NCBI GenBank assembly: GCA_035578155.1
Contig: JAPWDM010000007.1
Coordinates: 30,168,413-30,232,412, forward strand
Direction of reading: 5' to 3'
From: Brachynemurus nebulosus
Taxonomy: Eukaryota; Arthropoda; Insecta; Neuroptera; Myrmeleontidae
DNA: 64,000 nt
The notes beneath the pieces were generated by a model. That model saw only the letters and a program-made list of their open reading frames with translations. It had not been told where the DNA came from and did no database searches. The translations under genes and the position numbers were made by a program. Each line of letters starts with the position of its first letter. Within the stretch, counting starts at the first letter, position 1. This document shows positions 38,215 through 52,987 of the stretch, in pieces.

Positions 38215-39683
38215 ATCCGACTCGCTGTTGGACGATTTTTCATTAAACATGAATATCTGAATTACTTTAAACATAATGGTTGGTCAGTAAATGGTTTTGT
38301 TGTGTAGTTTGTGGAAAATTTTTTTGGGTGAAAACCGCCAGTGATCAAAGCAACCTGCGGCGGAAACCGATAATTATTTTTATATTGTCGCTTAATATAA
38401 TATTCATATTGTGTTCTTATAATAAATCCTTAGAACTAAACATCTAAGAGTTCTGTTTTGAGTTTCCTGTGAGTTCTTAACAGTGAATTTTGACAGAAGT
38501 GGTTTACAACAACCACCGTTCCGTTCTATCGAGAATCCTGCGATTATTTTTGCGATTTTAACAAAAAATGACTACTTGATTTCGTTGCTAGGCCCCAAGT
38601 GAGCTGCTGTGCTGGGCACTGTGATGTTTGTGGATGGTTTCAATACGTTTATCACACGTTTGCCGCCACTGTCGTCTACCGTTAGTGATGCTGTAACGGC
38701 TGCCTACGTGAGAAATACGACTTTCTTATTGGTTAACGGTTAAATCTATCAAAGAGACAAGCTCGTCAAATTCTGCCAACACTAGTTCTAGTAAACGGTC
38801 TTGCATCGTTTGATACAGGCATCATATACATTTTTGCAATTTTTCAATGTACATTTTGTCCCAAAAAAAATAAAAAATTCGACCTTGACTTGTGCATGCA
38901 ATTATTAAGTATTATCTGAATGAAGTTAAGTACAAAAAAAATTAACATTTTTTTATGTTTTGACACAATTTTTTTTTTTCGATGGATAATAAAAATATTG
39001 AAAAAATCAGTTATTTTATGTCAAAAAGTTTATCATTATTAATTTTAATGTGAAGAATTGGTGTCAGATTTTTTTTAACATAAAAAATTTTTATAATCGT
39101 TTTCGCAAATTTCCTTCCAAGATAATTTTTTTATTAACAAAATGATATTTTGAAATCAATATTCGATTTTTTTGTTTTTATTAATGATTTTACAAGAACA
39201 TTAATTTATATTTTTGAAAATACAATAATTCAAAATAAAACTGATACACTGGTTAACAAAATTATTTATAGCAGATTTCAAAAGTGAAATCTCGGAACCC
39301 TTATAATTTCGTCATGTCCACCCGACCACCCGTTCATCTATCACACACCCATAAATATCTAAATTTCTTGAGATACATTTCCGGATTGGAAACTGGAATT
39401 AGAAAGAGTCCTTAAAGTAAAGGTAAGATTCCTGTTACCATTTTCCGTAAGTTAGTGAAATTTTTGACTGCCCCGCTTTTATCATTTTCAACCATGACTC
39501 CAAAAAATCTGAATTACAATTATTTCCGAAACAAATTGTATAGGTAACTTTCGAAAAGTAACCAAAATTTCGCCAGTCTAGTAACGAAAAATTAAGTAAG
39601 AAAGCATACCAAGTAGATGAAATTTTGCACTGTAATATATTTTAAAAATTAAATTTGATTTAAAGGTGTACTTAAATGTCTAC

Positions 39684-40146
39684 TAGTGATGAGCAAAATT
39701 AGTCTTGGTCTTGCAGTCTTGTCTTGGTCTTGCATTTTTTTGCAAGACTAAGACTATATATACCGAGAGCAAGACCAAGAGCAAGACCAAAACCAGTACT
39801 ATAAGTATGTCTGCAAGACCAATACCAAGACTTAAGTGAGCAGGACCAAGACAAAAGCAAGAAAAAACCAAGACTCTTGCTAAACTATTTAAATAGTTTG
39901 AAAGTATAATTAATACCGTAAAGAGAGAAAATTAGAAGGAAAAAATTCGCTAATAAAAAAATGCAAGAAAGTGCAAGATTTTTAGCAATATCAAGACCAA
40001 GACCAATACCAAGACTGCATTTTGCAAGACCAAGACCAAGACCGAGACTCAAACTGCTCTAGTAAGACCAAGACCAAGATTCTTAATGCAAGAACAAGAC
40101 CAAGACTGCCAAGTCATGGTCTTGGACTTGCATTAGCTCATCACTA
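39684..40146. mobile_element. hAT-like MITE made of CTTGGTC words, copy 1
   Basis: Ends TAGTGATGAGCAAAATTAGT and, inverted, TAGTGATGAGCTAATGC; flanks ATGTCTAC and ATATCTAT agree at 6 of 8 positions. Nearly the whole body is built of variants of cttggtcttgca or its complement tgcaagaccaag, in one orientation on one side and the opposite on the other. Confidence 0.82.
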
Positions 40147-40879
40147 ATATCTATGAAAGCTGCAAAAACTTTAGCTACAGAGGAACGCTGACTTAGGGAG
40201 TGTCCAGAATGCACTTGGCACATGTATGTTACGTAACAAATTTAATCTTCAACAGTCCCACTTTGGGTTTCGTAGACCTCTACTCGGTGTTTGCTATTTT
40301 TGCAAACAGATACATCAGTATTTTGTGTAATAGGTCTAAATCTGCATTTGTTTGAATTTCAGTTGAGACCACTGTATCATAAGAATTATTTTTATGATAT
40401 TTTATTTTGATAAATTACCCTTTTTTCGTGGCAAATTTAATATGCGTAATTTTTTAATAAAAATATTTTTACATAAATATTTTGTTTTTAGTACAAAATT
40501 TTATCATTTGTTATATCTTTTTAATTAAACTGAGTAATTCTTGCAATGATATCTCAAATCATGTTGAGACTTTGTTTTATTTCAATAAAATGGGGTTAGA
40601 TTAAAAACAGCAAAAAAAAGAAAACACGTAACTCAAAACAGTGCGTCAAGAACTCAATTGCTGATCAAATAAAAATTCTTTGCAGGTTGGGACTGATAAC
40701 AAAAAATATGCAGTCATCAGGGGCGTAATTACCGCTGTAGCAGGTGTATCACTGCTCTGTCGCCACCCTATACTGTTCCATCGAATCTTACCCTCTCAGT
40801 TACAACCGCAACAACTCAAAGAAGCGTTTCTAACCTAAAACTCAATAAAATCAGTCGAGTCCATAGAATACCATAGCAC

Positions 40880-41465
<586 letters not shown>

Positions 41466-42544
41466 GAGTTATGTTAAAACAAGAGGATCCCCGAAAGATT
41501 TTGATACAGAACCCACTCAGGGCCATCTATGCCACTGTATAAATTGGACGAACTGGTGAGTTGAATACCCTACCAAAGCGTAATATTTCAATATATCTAA
41601 TCCAAATTTTAATGCCTAAACATAAATTAAGTTTAGAACGTTTGAAAAAACAAAATACTCTGATAAAACAGAATATAAAACACGGAAGCTATAAAAGGAT
41701 AATAACCCTAAAATTGAAATTTTGATCAACAATCACGATTAAGCTACACTACGCAGACATACACATAAACGTGGAGATTTTAAAATTTACTAACTGAATA
41801 ATTTCTAACAATAACGTTACTCATAATGGCTAGAATTTAATTATAGAACTTAGAATAATCAAAAATAGACGAGGGTTCTAAAATACGAATAATATAAAAT
41901 TTAAAAATAATATTAATAATAAAACTGTTTTAGTTTTTTTTTATTCTGAATGAAAAACATGTGTTTATTATAAGACAAATTTCAATAAAAAGTCGTTTTT
42001 TTCGTTTTTTAAAACCCTTTACGTGAATACAAAAAAAAAAACTGAATGTCAGTATTTAATAAATAACCCATTGCATCAAAATTATATGAATCGGCCATGA
42101 TTTAAAAATGTACAATTATGTTTTATATACTAACATAGTTATAATGACAGCGTTAAATATATTTTACTTGTGATTTTAAAGTTTATTAACAGTTTTTTTC
42201 GAAAATTAAACGTTTTCCGGCCGGTAAATCTTGAGCGCCTCTTTTGCTTCTAAGTCTACCAAAGTTGCGGACGATTTTTAACCACTTTTGAGAGCCGCTT
42301 TAACCGCTTTTTAACAATTTAGTTTCCACTCGTGTTTTACGTTTCGCAACTTCCTAAAACCTTCCAGCACTTATAACCTCAATACTTTCTGTCGAGTTGA
42401 CACCTAGATGGTTCCTTCTGATTCATCTTAATCGAAGCACTAGAGCAATTTTTGAGGATAGCTAGAGGGGGCTAGACCATATAAGGGTACGAAGAAGCTA
42501 CATACCACACCCTTTGCTAGATAGGTAGACAGAGTTGACTTAAT

Positions 42545-43105
<561 letters not shown>

Positions 43106-44061
43106 CTAGTCTTTAATATTCTAATACTTCGTAACTAGGGATTTTCCGGGACGTTCCCTCATAAAATCCAATCCGAATCTCAAATTTGGCAAGTAGTTGA
43201 CAAGAGTACTGATGATCCATGAAACTAGTCTCTGAGAGTTCCAAGCCTGGATTCCTGGCTATTCAATTGTAAATTTCGTAGGTCTCTGTAAGGTCTCTCT
43301 AATCCTAGACGCAGTGCCTACTGCGCTCAACTCACAATTTCTTACGTGTCTATTTCAAGTAAACATATTTAATAATCAGTCTATAAAATTTGACAATTTT
43401 TCTTTTAAATATAATGGAATATCTCCTATTTTTAGACAACTGCCTTTTATTTGATATAAAAAACTCGTTTTTTTTTTTTTTTTTAAAAAAGGGTTATAAG
43501 GATTCAAGTGAGAATTGAACTGTGCACGGATGGATCTCGTATCGTCACTGGACCCTTTTTATTTATCATACGGCATACACATTGTAATTCGACAAGAGGG
43601 CTTAAAGCAGCTGCACATACAATTATTAAGTATATTTTGATAATCAACAATCTGAAAAACTGTTTGGTTGATTATTTTAAATTTCATAAAGTGCGGGTAT
43701 ATTGAATTTTTTTTTAATATATCAGATGTTATTTGCTTCACTAATTTATAATTCGCCGATTTTTTTTTAATTCGTGTATTCAATTTTCAAAATATTTACT
43801 AGATTTTTACAGTAGGTTTACATGTAAAATCTATGTTGATTAATATAATCTTCGATCAGTGAACTGAACTGATACTTGTGCGTTTCAGTCAATAAAGATG
43901 AAATCCATTCAGTTGTGGAATTTTGTATTTAAATTATTTGATTGATTTAGAATGGGTTCTTTTGTTTACTTCCATGAAATTTTTTGCAAAAATTATGATT
44001 TATGACCATCGAAAAAAATCGAATTTTAAAAAATTCTAGATTAGAGTAACTACTGTCTTAA

Positions 44062-44717
44062 GGAGAGAGGGTCCTCCAGACAACAGGTTTTTTAATAATT
44101 TTTTTTTAAGGAATTGGATACATTTATTGTATCAAATGAAGTTACATAGTATAGGACATGTTATGATGTACTCACTCGTAAATTTTTATGCAAAAAAATG
44201 AAAAAATGACGGCGGTACAGCTGTTCCAAGTTGACTCCTTCGATTTGCGTCGTGAAATGCCCAGCCTCTTGTAATCAACTGAATTCAATCGGACAAAAAT
44301 TTTTTATTAAAATAAGTCATAACGCTTTGCATATACCTATTTCTGATGAGAAAAAATTTTTTTCACAACTTAAAATCAAAAAGAAAAAATTTTACTTTTT
44401 TTTTAATAAACAAATTGTTATAAACAATATTTATAGTAATAATTTATGCAAAATTTTAAGTATATGCAAAGGCCAATATCTTAAAGAATATCTGTACAAA
44501 ATTTCAAGTTATTACCTTAATAACTTTTTAAGTTATGTTCCACGGCGCGAAAAAAAACTTGTTTTGAGAAAAGTAAATAGTAGTTTATCGTTACCTAAAA
44601 TAATCTTTCTATTGGGCTTAAAACATTGGAAATATATTCTTTAAGGTTCACATAAACTTTGAAAGCAAAAAAAAAAAAATAATGAAAAATTTGAAAATTC
44701 TGGAGGACCCTTCCCCC
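44062..44717. mobile_element. TTAA-flanked element with GGGTCCTCCAGA ends
   Basis: Left (TTAA)GGAGAGAGGGTCCTCCAGA and right, inverted, (TTAA)GGGGGAAGGGTCCTCCAGA face each other; TTAA at 44058-44061 and 44718-44721. A 137-codon open frame inside is AT-driven and not recognisable. It belongs to the same general type as 50581-51133 and 55446-56341. Confidence 0.82.
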
Positions 44718-46167
44718 TTAAATAATTGTAAGAAATATTTTATCCCGAGATTTGTGAAATAATGCGTGTCTAACATGCACTTGGACGAGTACTTGTAATT
44801 GAGAGGATGATTGTCAAATTGGGATCGATCGGTAACTAAAATTTGGAATTTTTGTACAGTTTGGTACATTTGAAAAATAAACCGAAGAATTTTGATTTCC
44901 AGACAATTATTTCCCCAAATTTTTCCCCGAATCTAACAAATTTAATACTTTATTTAAGAACTGACTAACTTATGAAAGATGTAATCATGCAAATACATAT
45001 GTTTCTGCTACTCAAATAATTAATTATGCATTTTCTGACAAACAACGAATAAAAATGACTTAAAATCATAAAACGACAGACACCAGTTAGTTACTCAGTT
45101 TTATTAAATTTAATATCTACATGAATCAAACTGAACTTCATATGTAATAATTACAGTAGAAGTTCTCAATAATGTGCTAAATTTGTCCAGTAATGAGATA
45201 AAATTCTCGGAAAAGCTATATTCTTTTGTATTCGAAATTATTATAATATATATTTTTCATAATTTGTTTACATTTGGAAAATTAAAAATATACATTATAC
45301 TTCGCTTGAAAATGATATTACTGAGAATGACATTGGTTAGACGGAGACGGAAATTGTCTGATTTTTGTTATTTATTCATTTACAAATATATACTCGCACC
45401 CTCAAACACGTAATATATATTTATGTTAGCATCAAATTGTTACTATTGAGAATTGTTATTTTTTCTTGGGAATATTCCCGGGTAGAAATTAGCGTATATC
45501 CTTCTCTGTTGTTAAGCTATCGACGCGTGAAAGCAAGACAAACAAATAAACTCAGCGAAGCGGGTACAAACCCTACTAAGAGATAAGGAAACGACATTAT
45601 TGAGAGCTTGTACTGTACAAACAAAAAGTTTCAAAAAAATTTAATTATTTAGTACAAATGCTTAAACCATTTTAACAAAAAAAAAAATCTATAAGACAAA
45701 AATACATAAATTAAAAAACATATGTTTTATATGGAAATTAAATCGTCAATACGTATACATAATACATACACAGTTAATTGTAAAAAATGCCTGAGCTCGG
45801 CTTAGTGCCTGGTTAAGTAAGTAATGTTTTTATATTTGTTACAAAATGTACTTTAAATGCATATAATATTGTGAATGTGCGTTCAATGAGCGACTACGTA
45901 AAATAACTGCTCAATATACAGGATGACAGAAAATTCTATTAAATAATTCTTTTTTATTAGAATTGTAAATATCTGTATAATCGTTCAAAACTGCCTTATT
46001 CGCCTCCTGTAAAACTATAATGTTTCTTTCACGACGTTCCTTACAGGAATGTTTCAGAAGTTAAATTGTAACAAAGTAAACATTATAATTTTTTATATCG
46101 TGTAAGTTTATAATAGAATAACCTGGCTAGTACTACATCCAAATTTGATCATACTTTAAGTTATTAA

Positions 46168-46345
46168 GGGGGACCACTAGTGTAACCGCCTGAAAAAAAG
46201 ATTTTTGGGAATTTTTTTAAGAAAACTACTGTATGGAATGTTTTGATATTTTAAGGATATATTCGTTCATATATAATAAATTCATGATAAAATTTTTGGA
46301 CCAAACAATTGAAAATTCAGTGAGTTATTCGCGATCTCCCAAGGT
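46168..46345 (+). mobile_element. left part of a TTAA-flanked element (GGGGGACCACTAGTG family)
   Basis: After TTAA (46164-46167) it reads GGGGGACCACTAGTGTAACC and parallels 50581-50745 through aaaactactg, gatattttaaggatatatt and gaaaattcagtgagttattc. I do not find its right end, so it is truncated or diverged. Confidence 0.7.
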
Positions 46346-47585
46346 TCCAAAAAAAAAAGTTCCGCCACTGCTGCAGTGATAGCGACTTTCACAGTGCCTG
46401 AAATAAAAAAACAAAAACAAAAAACCTATTAAACTAAAAGGTATTTCTCGTGCCATGAACCTCAAACGAAAAAAAAATGTTGAAACTTAACAAAATGGCG
46501 GAGTTTTTTTTAAAAAAAGTTTCAAAATTTGCGCGAAAGTTTGATTTCCGATTTCATCATCTTTACGTCGAATAATTCAGATTAAATCTTCTTTAGGTTC
46601 TTGTCGGTAGGTTCGGCACATAACTAGTAGTTTTTAAGACTCGACTTTAAATTTTGATTTGTTATTTAGCTTTTTAGCTTGTTTTTTTTTTTATTAAATT
46701 CGAGGAAGGAAAAACTTGCTCACTTAAATATGTTGATCCAAAGATCGTCAGCACACCAAAAAACCATTTTTTTTATGTGGTCGTAACATTCCGGAAGATT
46801 GTTCCAGAATCGAAAATTATTGCCTCAGCCACTGCCACACTAAACTACTTCTATTTTTCTAGCTTTTCTAAGCTACTATTTGGATTATTAAACTTCGAAC
46901 ATAAAATTTTTTGAGGGAAACTTAAAGAGCCGACCGCTGGACTAGAGGATGTTGGTGGTTTCTATTATGTGTAATATGGCTATCGAAATTGTCGAAATAA
47001 AATTAATGGTTAATGATTTTATAACCATACTGTATACGGTACATTGTATTTTATCATAATATATGCATATGTATGGTTCGGTAAAGATGTGTTTCTTTTT
47101 ACAATATCCTCTCACACATTTGTGACATTTTATAGTTTATAATTAGTGAATTACTTTTGTGAAACAGAGAAATTTCATTTGTGAGCCAAGAATTGACTTG
47201 AGATTTTTTTTTCGCGAAATGCCAAATTTTTGGCTCGAAATGAACAGTAGTTAGTTTAAATTCCGTATAAATGGTCAACTAAAAAATTTTCTAGCATGAC
47301 TAATTCTAACAATAAACGTTAAAATATATTTATTGATTTTAAATTGAAAATAATTATAAAAGAAAAATTAAAAATCGAATAAAATCGAACATTTGCACAG
47401 TAAAGAATTGAGTTTTTTTTTATGTGTATATCGATGGCTTTCTGATGCAATTTTCTATCTCAGAAATGACAATTTTTACGAAACACCAAATTTTTAATTA
47501 TTTTCCTAACATACGTGTTTACCGTATTGTTTTATAAACGAATAGCTCCCAGTAAATGTAGAAGAAATTCTGCAAAGAACAGAAT

Positions 47586-47781
47586 CAGGGCCGTGGAGAG
47601 AAATGGCGGGCCCCGGGAACAAAGTACTTTTCTTAATAATTTTTCCCCAAAAACATAAGTAATGAGCAAAAAAAAGTTTGTTTTACTTTTTGCCGGGCCC
47701 CTACCGACAGTTACGGGCCCCCATTTACAGTCCGGGCCCCGGGGTTGTAACCCCGGCTACCCCACCCTCTCATCGGGCCTG
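47586..47781. mobile_element. 196-bp hAT-type MITE with perfect 8-bp duplication
   Basis: Ends CAGGGCCGTGGAGAG and CATCGGGCCTG with AACAGAAT on both sides (47578-47585, 47782-47789). Strikingly GC-rich for this window, with repeated cgggcccc words. Confidence 0.88.
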
Positions 47782-47888
47782 AACAGAATATCTGGGAAAA
47801 ATAAAGAGCCTTTATTTGCTTTGAAGAAAATTTGTTGGGAAAAATGGTAAGAAGGATGCGAGATTATGGACTGCGCGTAATTTATAAC

Positions 47889-48189
47889 CAGGGTCAGCTT
47901 AGCCAATAGGCCAACCTAGGCCATGGCCTAGAAGCGGCCAGTTTTTAGGAGCGGAAGATTTTGAAAACAGGGCGGCAAAATTTGTAATTGACGTTTTTTT
48001 TTTTTGCTAGTCAGTTTTTTAGGTTTTTAGGACAGGGCGGCCAAATTTTTTTTTTTTGCTTGTCAGTTATTTTCTACGAGAAAGTTTGAAAAAAGTAGGA
48101 AAAATTAAGATTTGCTTCTTTTCAAGGAAAAGGTAGGGGCGGCATTTTCACGGTGCCTAAGGGCGGCACTTAAGGTTAATCCGGCCCTG
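47889..48189. mobile_element. 301-bp hAT-type MITE
   Basis: Ends CAGGGTCAGCTTAGCC and TTAATCCGGCCCTG, flanked by TTTATAAC and CTTATAAC (7 of 8). The interior repeats gggcggc words. It lies only about 100 bp from the element before it. Confidence 0.8.
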
Positions 48190-48856
48190 CTTATAACTAC
48201 CCTGCGCCACCACGTATTTTATTGAGTACCTGCCAAATATTACCAAACAGATTATCCAAAAATTTACAAAACTGGCTCAAACAGCTCATAATTTTTTTTA
48301 TATATTATGAAATTATAATTTTTATTATTTATTTATCTATAACTGTTTACTTTTATCATCCGATTGAATGCGTTCCAAGCTTAACCCACTGTGATTAATC
48401 ATCAGTTAATTTATTGTTTACAGTTAACACTTCAGAACGAAAAAGACAATAGTAACTCAGACCACGGGCAATAAATGGTGCTACAATAGTATATGGTCTA
48501 CGAACTTTTTGTTCTCCAAATTCAAACCTACTTTTATTAGTAATTCAAAATAATTGGTAGGTGTACCACAAGGTGATAAAGTGCACTATGCTATTCACTG
48601 ACTTATTAAAGTTACCTATTACGTTTAACCAATGGAAATATTTTTGGAATAAAGTCAGAAATTGTAGAGCAATATAGTTGTTAAGTTTAAAAATAATTTT
48701 TTTTTCTTAATTAAATTTGCAAATGATAAGAGATTAGAAAAATTTTATCAAAATGTCTTATATGAAAATAAAATTTGCGACCTTTCATTAATATTATGTT
48801 AATTTTATTTGCATGCTGTTGATAATCGTATGTACAGATTGGATTCAAAAATTTGT

Positions 48857-48932
48857 CTTTTAGCGAAATTCAGCTATTACGTCCACTGTTATGACACGAT
48901 TTGAGCCCGCGACTATGTTAGAAACTTGTTTT
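48857..48932 (+). mobile_element. AT-microsatellite-hosting family, copy 6 (short fragment)
   Basis: Only the terminal part is present: ttagcgaaattcagctattac through gagcccgcgactatgttagaa. Confidence 0.7.
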
Positions 48933-48969
48933 TGCTTAAGATTTTTTGATTAACTGTGTTCGTTTATTT

Positions 48970-49013
48970 AGGCCCGATTTACATTAACGCCCCGCTCTCG
49001 GTAAATCGGGCCT
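48970..49013. repeat. perfect 13-bp stem hairpin
   Basis: AGGCCCGATTTAC (48970-48982) and GTAAATCGGGCCT (49001-49013) are exact reverse complements around an 18-base loop. No T run follows and the setting is an intron, so it is not taken as a terminator. Confidence 0.85.
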
Positions 49014-49303
49014 TACAGTTAAGGTATTCTCATGGTAAATTCTCGGAGGATGCACCATAAGTTAAATTGACGTAACTCGAATCACTTTTCCCCGTATGTT
49101 TCTATATAAAATCGAGAAGTTAGGTTCTAGAAAGATCTTTTGCAAAAATATCACTTTTGTTAGTTAATTTTATGACATGTTTTGATCTATATTATGAAAA
49201 TTATACTATATTTTATGCCATATGTACTAAATAATATTCTGTGAAGAGACCATAGAAGTGGACAGAAAAAGTAATAGGAGTGAAGGTAATGAAAGGATTC
49301 AAA

Positions 49304-49739
49304 AATCACATTGAGCAAAATTAGTCTTGGTCTTGCATTTTTTGCAAGACCAAGACCAAGACTATGTATACCAACAGCAAGACCAAGACGAAGACTAGAA
49401 GTATGGCTGCAAGACCAATACCAAGACTCAAGTGAGCAAGACCAAGACAATAGCAAGAAAAAAGCAAGACTCTTGCTAAACTATTTAAATAGTTTGAAAG
49501 TATAATTAACACCGTAAAGAGAGAGAATTTTGATTTTAGAAGGAAAAAATTCGGTAATAAAAAAATGCAAGAAATTGCAAGATTTTTTAGCAATACTAAG
49601 ACCAAGACTGCATTTTGCAAGACCAAGGCCAAGACTCAAACTGCTCTAGCAAGACCAAGACCAAGATTCTTAATGCAAGAACAACACTAAGACCAAGACT
49701 GCTAAGTCTTTGTCTTGGTCTTGCATTTGCTCATCACTA
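49304..49739. mobile_element. hAT-like MITE made of CTTGGTC words, copy 2
   Basis: It shares body and right end (tttgctcatcacta) with 39684-40146, including the unique centre ctaaactatttaaatagttt and gaaagtataatta. The left end is worn (cacattgagcaaaattag). Confidence 0.82.
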
Positions 49740-50580
49740 GATATCGTTGACCTGTGAAATTGTTCCAGAGAACAGCCTGTACAATAATTATCATCTAATC
49801 AATATTGCACCATGCGTCTATAACATTAATTTTTAATCTTTCCAAAATTTTGTTATTATTTATATGTAATTTAAATGAAAATATGATAACATTAATTTAT
49901 TTTTAAAGTAAAATATGGAGGCCAAATATATCATTGCATTTGTGTTTTTTCTTCAATTTTTTTTTCTTTAAATAAATTTTTTTCAATTCCCCTTTTGGCT
50001 CCATGCGATTGTCAATAAAACGCAGTTATTTAATAAAAATATATAAATGCGGTTATTTTAAAATTTATAATTTATTTCGTCGTAAAAATTTACGATTAAT
50101 TAAAACTTTCGAATGAATTTTTTGATGTTATAAACAGAAAAAACTTACGGTGGTATGACTTTTTGATTTTTTGTTTAAAAATTGATTTATTTAAAAAATT
50201 TTTAAATAAAGTTTTTACCAGTAGCATGTAGGAGCAAAATTTTATGTTCGTATGTGTAAAATGTAGGGTAAAGGTGACATCAAAGCGACATTTTTGTTTC
50301 AAGGATTCTAGTAACTGAATGAAATAAGAAATTAAGAGCGTATGAACAGAATTAGAAACCTTAGTTATGTTACTATTAAAAGAAATACAGCATGTCACAA
50401 AAAGTTACGAAAAATTTACTTTGGAGCACAAATAAATTTAAAAGAACAACACTGTCATCTTTGAAATAGCAGCTTAATATCGGAGTCGAATGAGTTTAGT
50501 TTTGTTTCAGCAAGATTTGTCCTTTTTAACACGTGTTCCTTTCAAGACTTGACGAAATTATAATAGTTTGGTGGTTTTAA

Positions 50581-51133
50581 GGGGGACCACTAGTGTGACC
50601 GGCTAAAAAACGAGAATTTTGGGGAATTTTTTTAAAGAAAACTACTGCCTGGAATGTTTTAATATTTTAAGGATATATTTATGGATATATAATAAATATA
50701 TAATAAAATTTTTGGACCTAAAAATTGAAAATTCAGCGAGTTATTCTGCAGCAAATTTGAAAAATGTAGTTTTTCTTTACCTTACTTTTTAGTTTTAATC
50801 ACTGAGAATTTTTACTAAAATTATTTACGATATACTCACTATAACGGTCATAGTAAAACTAGATGAATCGTTTAAATGTGACAGGGTCTAGCTGCTCCAC
50901 AACATGTGACTGGCAGCCACGTCCAGAAACTCCCGAACTATCAGCTTTCGTACCTTTCGCAATACTTCAGAGTTAACAATGAAAATCAGAATCCACTCCT
51001 CAGATGGCTGTAACTCGAAGACTATTTGAGATATGCACTTGAAATTTTAATCTGTTAATTTTAACAGTTTAGACTATTGAAATACGCAAAAAAAGTTTTC
51101 GATTTTTTAAAAATGTCACACTAGTGGTCCCCC
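50581..51133. mobile_element. TTAA-type element, GGGGGACCACTAGTGTGAC ends
   Basis: The left end after TTAA (50577-50580) is GGGGGACCACTAGTGTGAC; the right end reads gtcacactagtggtccccc, an exact inversion of about 20 bp, followed by GTAA, one base off TTAA. Confidence 0.85.
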
Positions 51134-52987
51134 GTAACGACAAAACCCAAAAATTTAGTATAGTTTTGCGAAAATTGATTTCAAATATTTATACGTAAAT
51201 TTGAATTTTGAAGACTTAGAGTAACATTCAAATTTTCGTAGGGTTAATTCATTTCGTCCACACCCATAATATTATTAATATATGTAAAATATAAATGAAA
51301 TTAGGTTATGTATATTATATTTATTATTGTAGGTAATTTACATTTCAGTATTAATATATTTCAGTGAATATATTTTTCTCTGAGTACTGTTAAATTTTTT
51401 TATTATTATTTGATTGATGCGGCGTTGATTTCTAAACAATAACTATTTGTTCCTTGCAATAAATTGATGAATAACGGTTTCTATTAATAAAGCATTCAAA
51501 TGTTTCTACTGCACATTTATTTTATATTATATGTACACTTATGTGTATATATTTACTAGTCACTAATTTATTATTTTTAAATAACTTCTTAAGATATTTA
51601 TTATTTAAAATCGTCTTAACTAATAAATACGTATTGTACTTGTATACGTACTACAACGATTAGCGTATTGGGGGAAAACCAAAGAGATGGCGCTCTTTTA
51701 CATAAATACTTGTCAAATTATGTTTTTTTTTTTTCGTTAGGAGGGAAGTGGCTTCCTGGGATGATTTTTTTGAACTTTTATTGAGTGTTTTGAACAAATC
51801 AATTTTATTATACTAGTTTTCACACTTAATTTTCTTTTACAATCTTGTGACAAACTCAAATACACCCGTGCACAAACTATTTAATTTTTTTTTTTGTTAT
51901 TCACCTCGTAAATGCTAAATAACCACCGGAGAACACAGAATCCTCGAGCTGCGCTGAGGCCCCAATATGCGCATGCAAAAATTCCTAAGATATTATCCAT
52001 AGAGAGACCTAATTAAACACAGTGTCACGTCTCTGTTTGAACTCTGAATGCGCCCTAATATTTTGTCCGCATGCTTCAGCTTGCCGACCATTCAACCAGT
52101 GTCTCTGTTGAAGGGAAATCCCGTCGATAAATTTTAATAGCCGCGTGTCCAGTTGTGCGGAGGGTTATGGCCTCAACAGTTTTTCTAAAGGCTCGTTTAA
52201 ACTAAAACTTCTGTGGACGAAGAATGGCTGTGTCGGGCTTATAAATAATGTCCATAGGAAAAGAATTTGCAATACTAAAATCGTTTTCACTTATAAAGGT
52301 TTATTTTTACAAAGTAAAGTTATTTTTCCAAAAAAGGTCTCCACACAAGACATCCATACTTAACTATTTTTGCTTATAAATAAACTGAATTGTTAGTTTA
52401 TTCCGGGCCTGACGATGCAGGAATAAAATATTTATCATCTTGATTAAAAAAAAAAAATTGTCTGCAACTCTACAAGCTTGTATAACATACGGCGTATTTT
52501 TGTTAATCAAAAAAAAAATTTTAATTTAACTTTTCATCAAACCGTTTCCATTCCAAATAAATCGCTGACATTTAAATTATTTTATATCTCTAGGCCATTT
52601 TATTAAAATAAATTTTGTTCAATTGTACGAAAATATTTTACATACGATGATTACGATGATTATATTTAACTAAAAAGTTCATGATTTTTTTTTTTTTTGT
52701 TTACTGTCTGCTGACGCTGACCACGTTACACTTCTTGGCTACTTTGCTAGTCGCTCGCGTATTTACGTATTAAATTCAAGTGGTCAGGTGTTTGACTGTG
52801 AACTAGACAATCGTAAATCAAATCCTGATTTACAAATAAAAAATCAATGACCAAAATTGTCTCATTGTATGAACAGCAATTTCTTAACTAGGGTATTGGT
52901 TGTAATTAAGGCTTTACAATTACTTTGAAACGTCAGAAAAGAAGGTTTGTTTTGAGAATTTTTTTTCTACGTAACGAATAGCGTTAA

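Noticed and set aside
44231..44644. 137-codon open frame
   Set aside because: It lies wholly in a TTAA-flanked element, is dominated by Lys/Ile/Asn/Phe from AT-rich codons and shows no recognisable domain.
48970..49013. Transcription terminator
   Set aside because: Perfect hairpin, but no T run after it, and it lies inside an intron of a eukaryotic gene.
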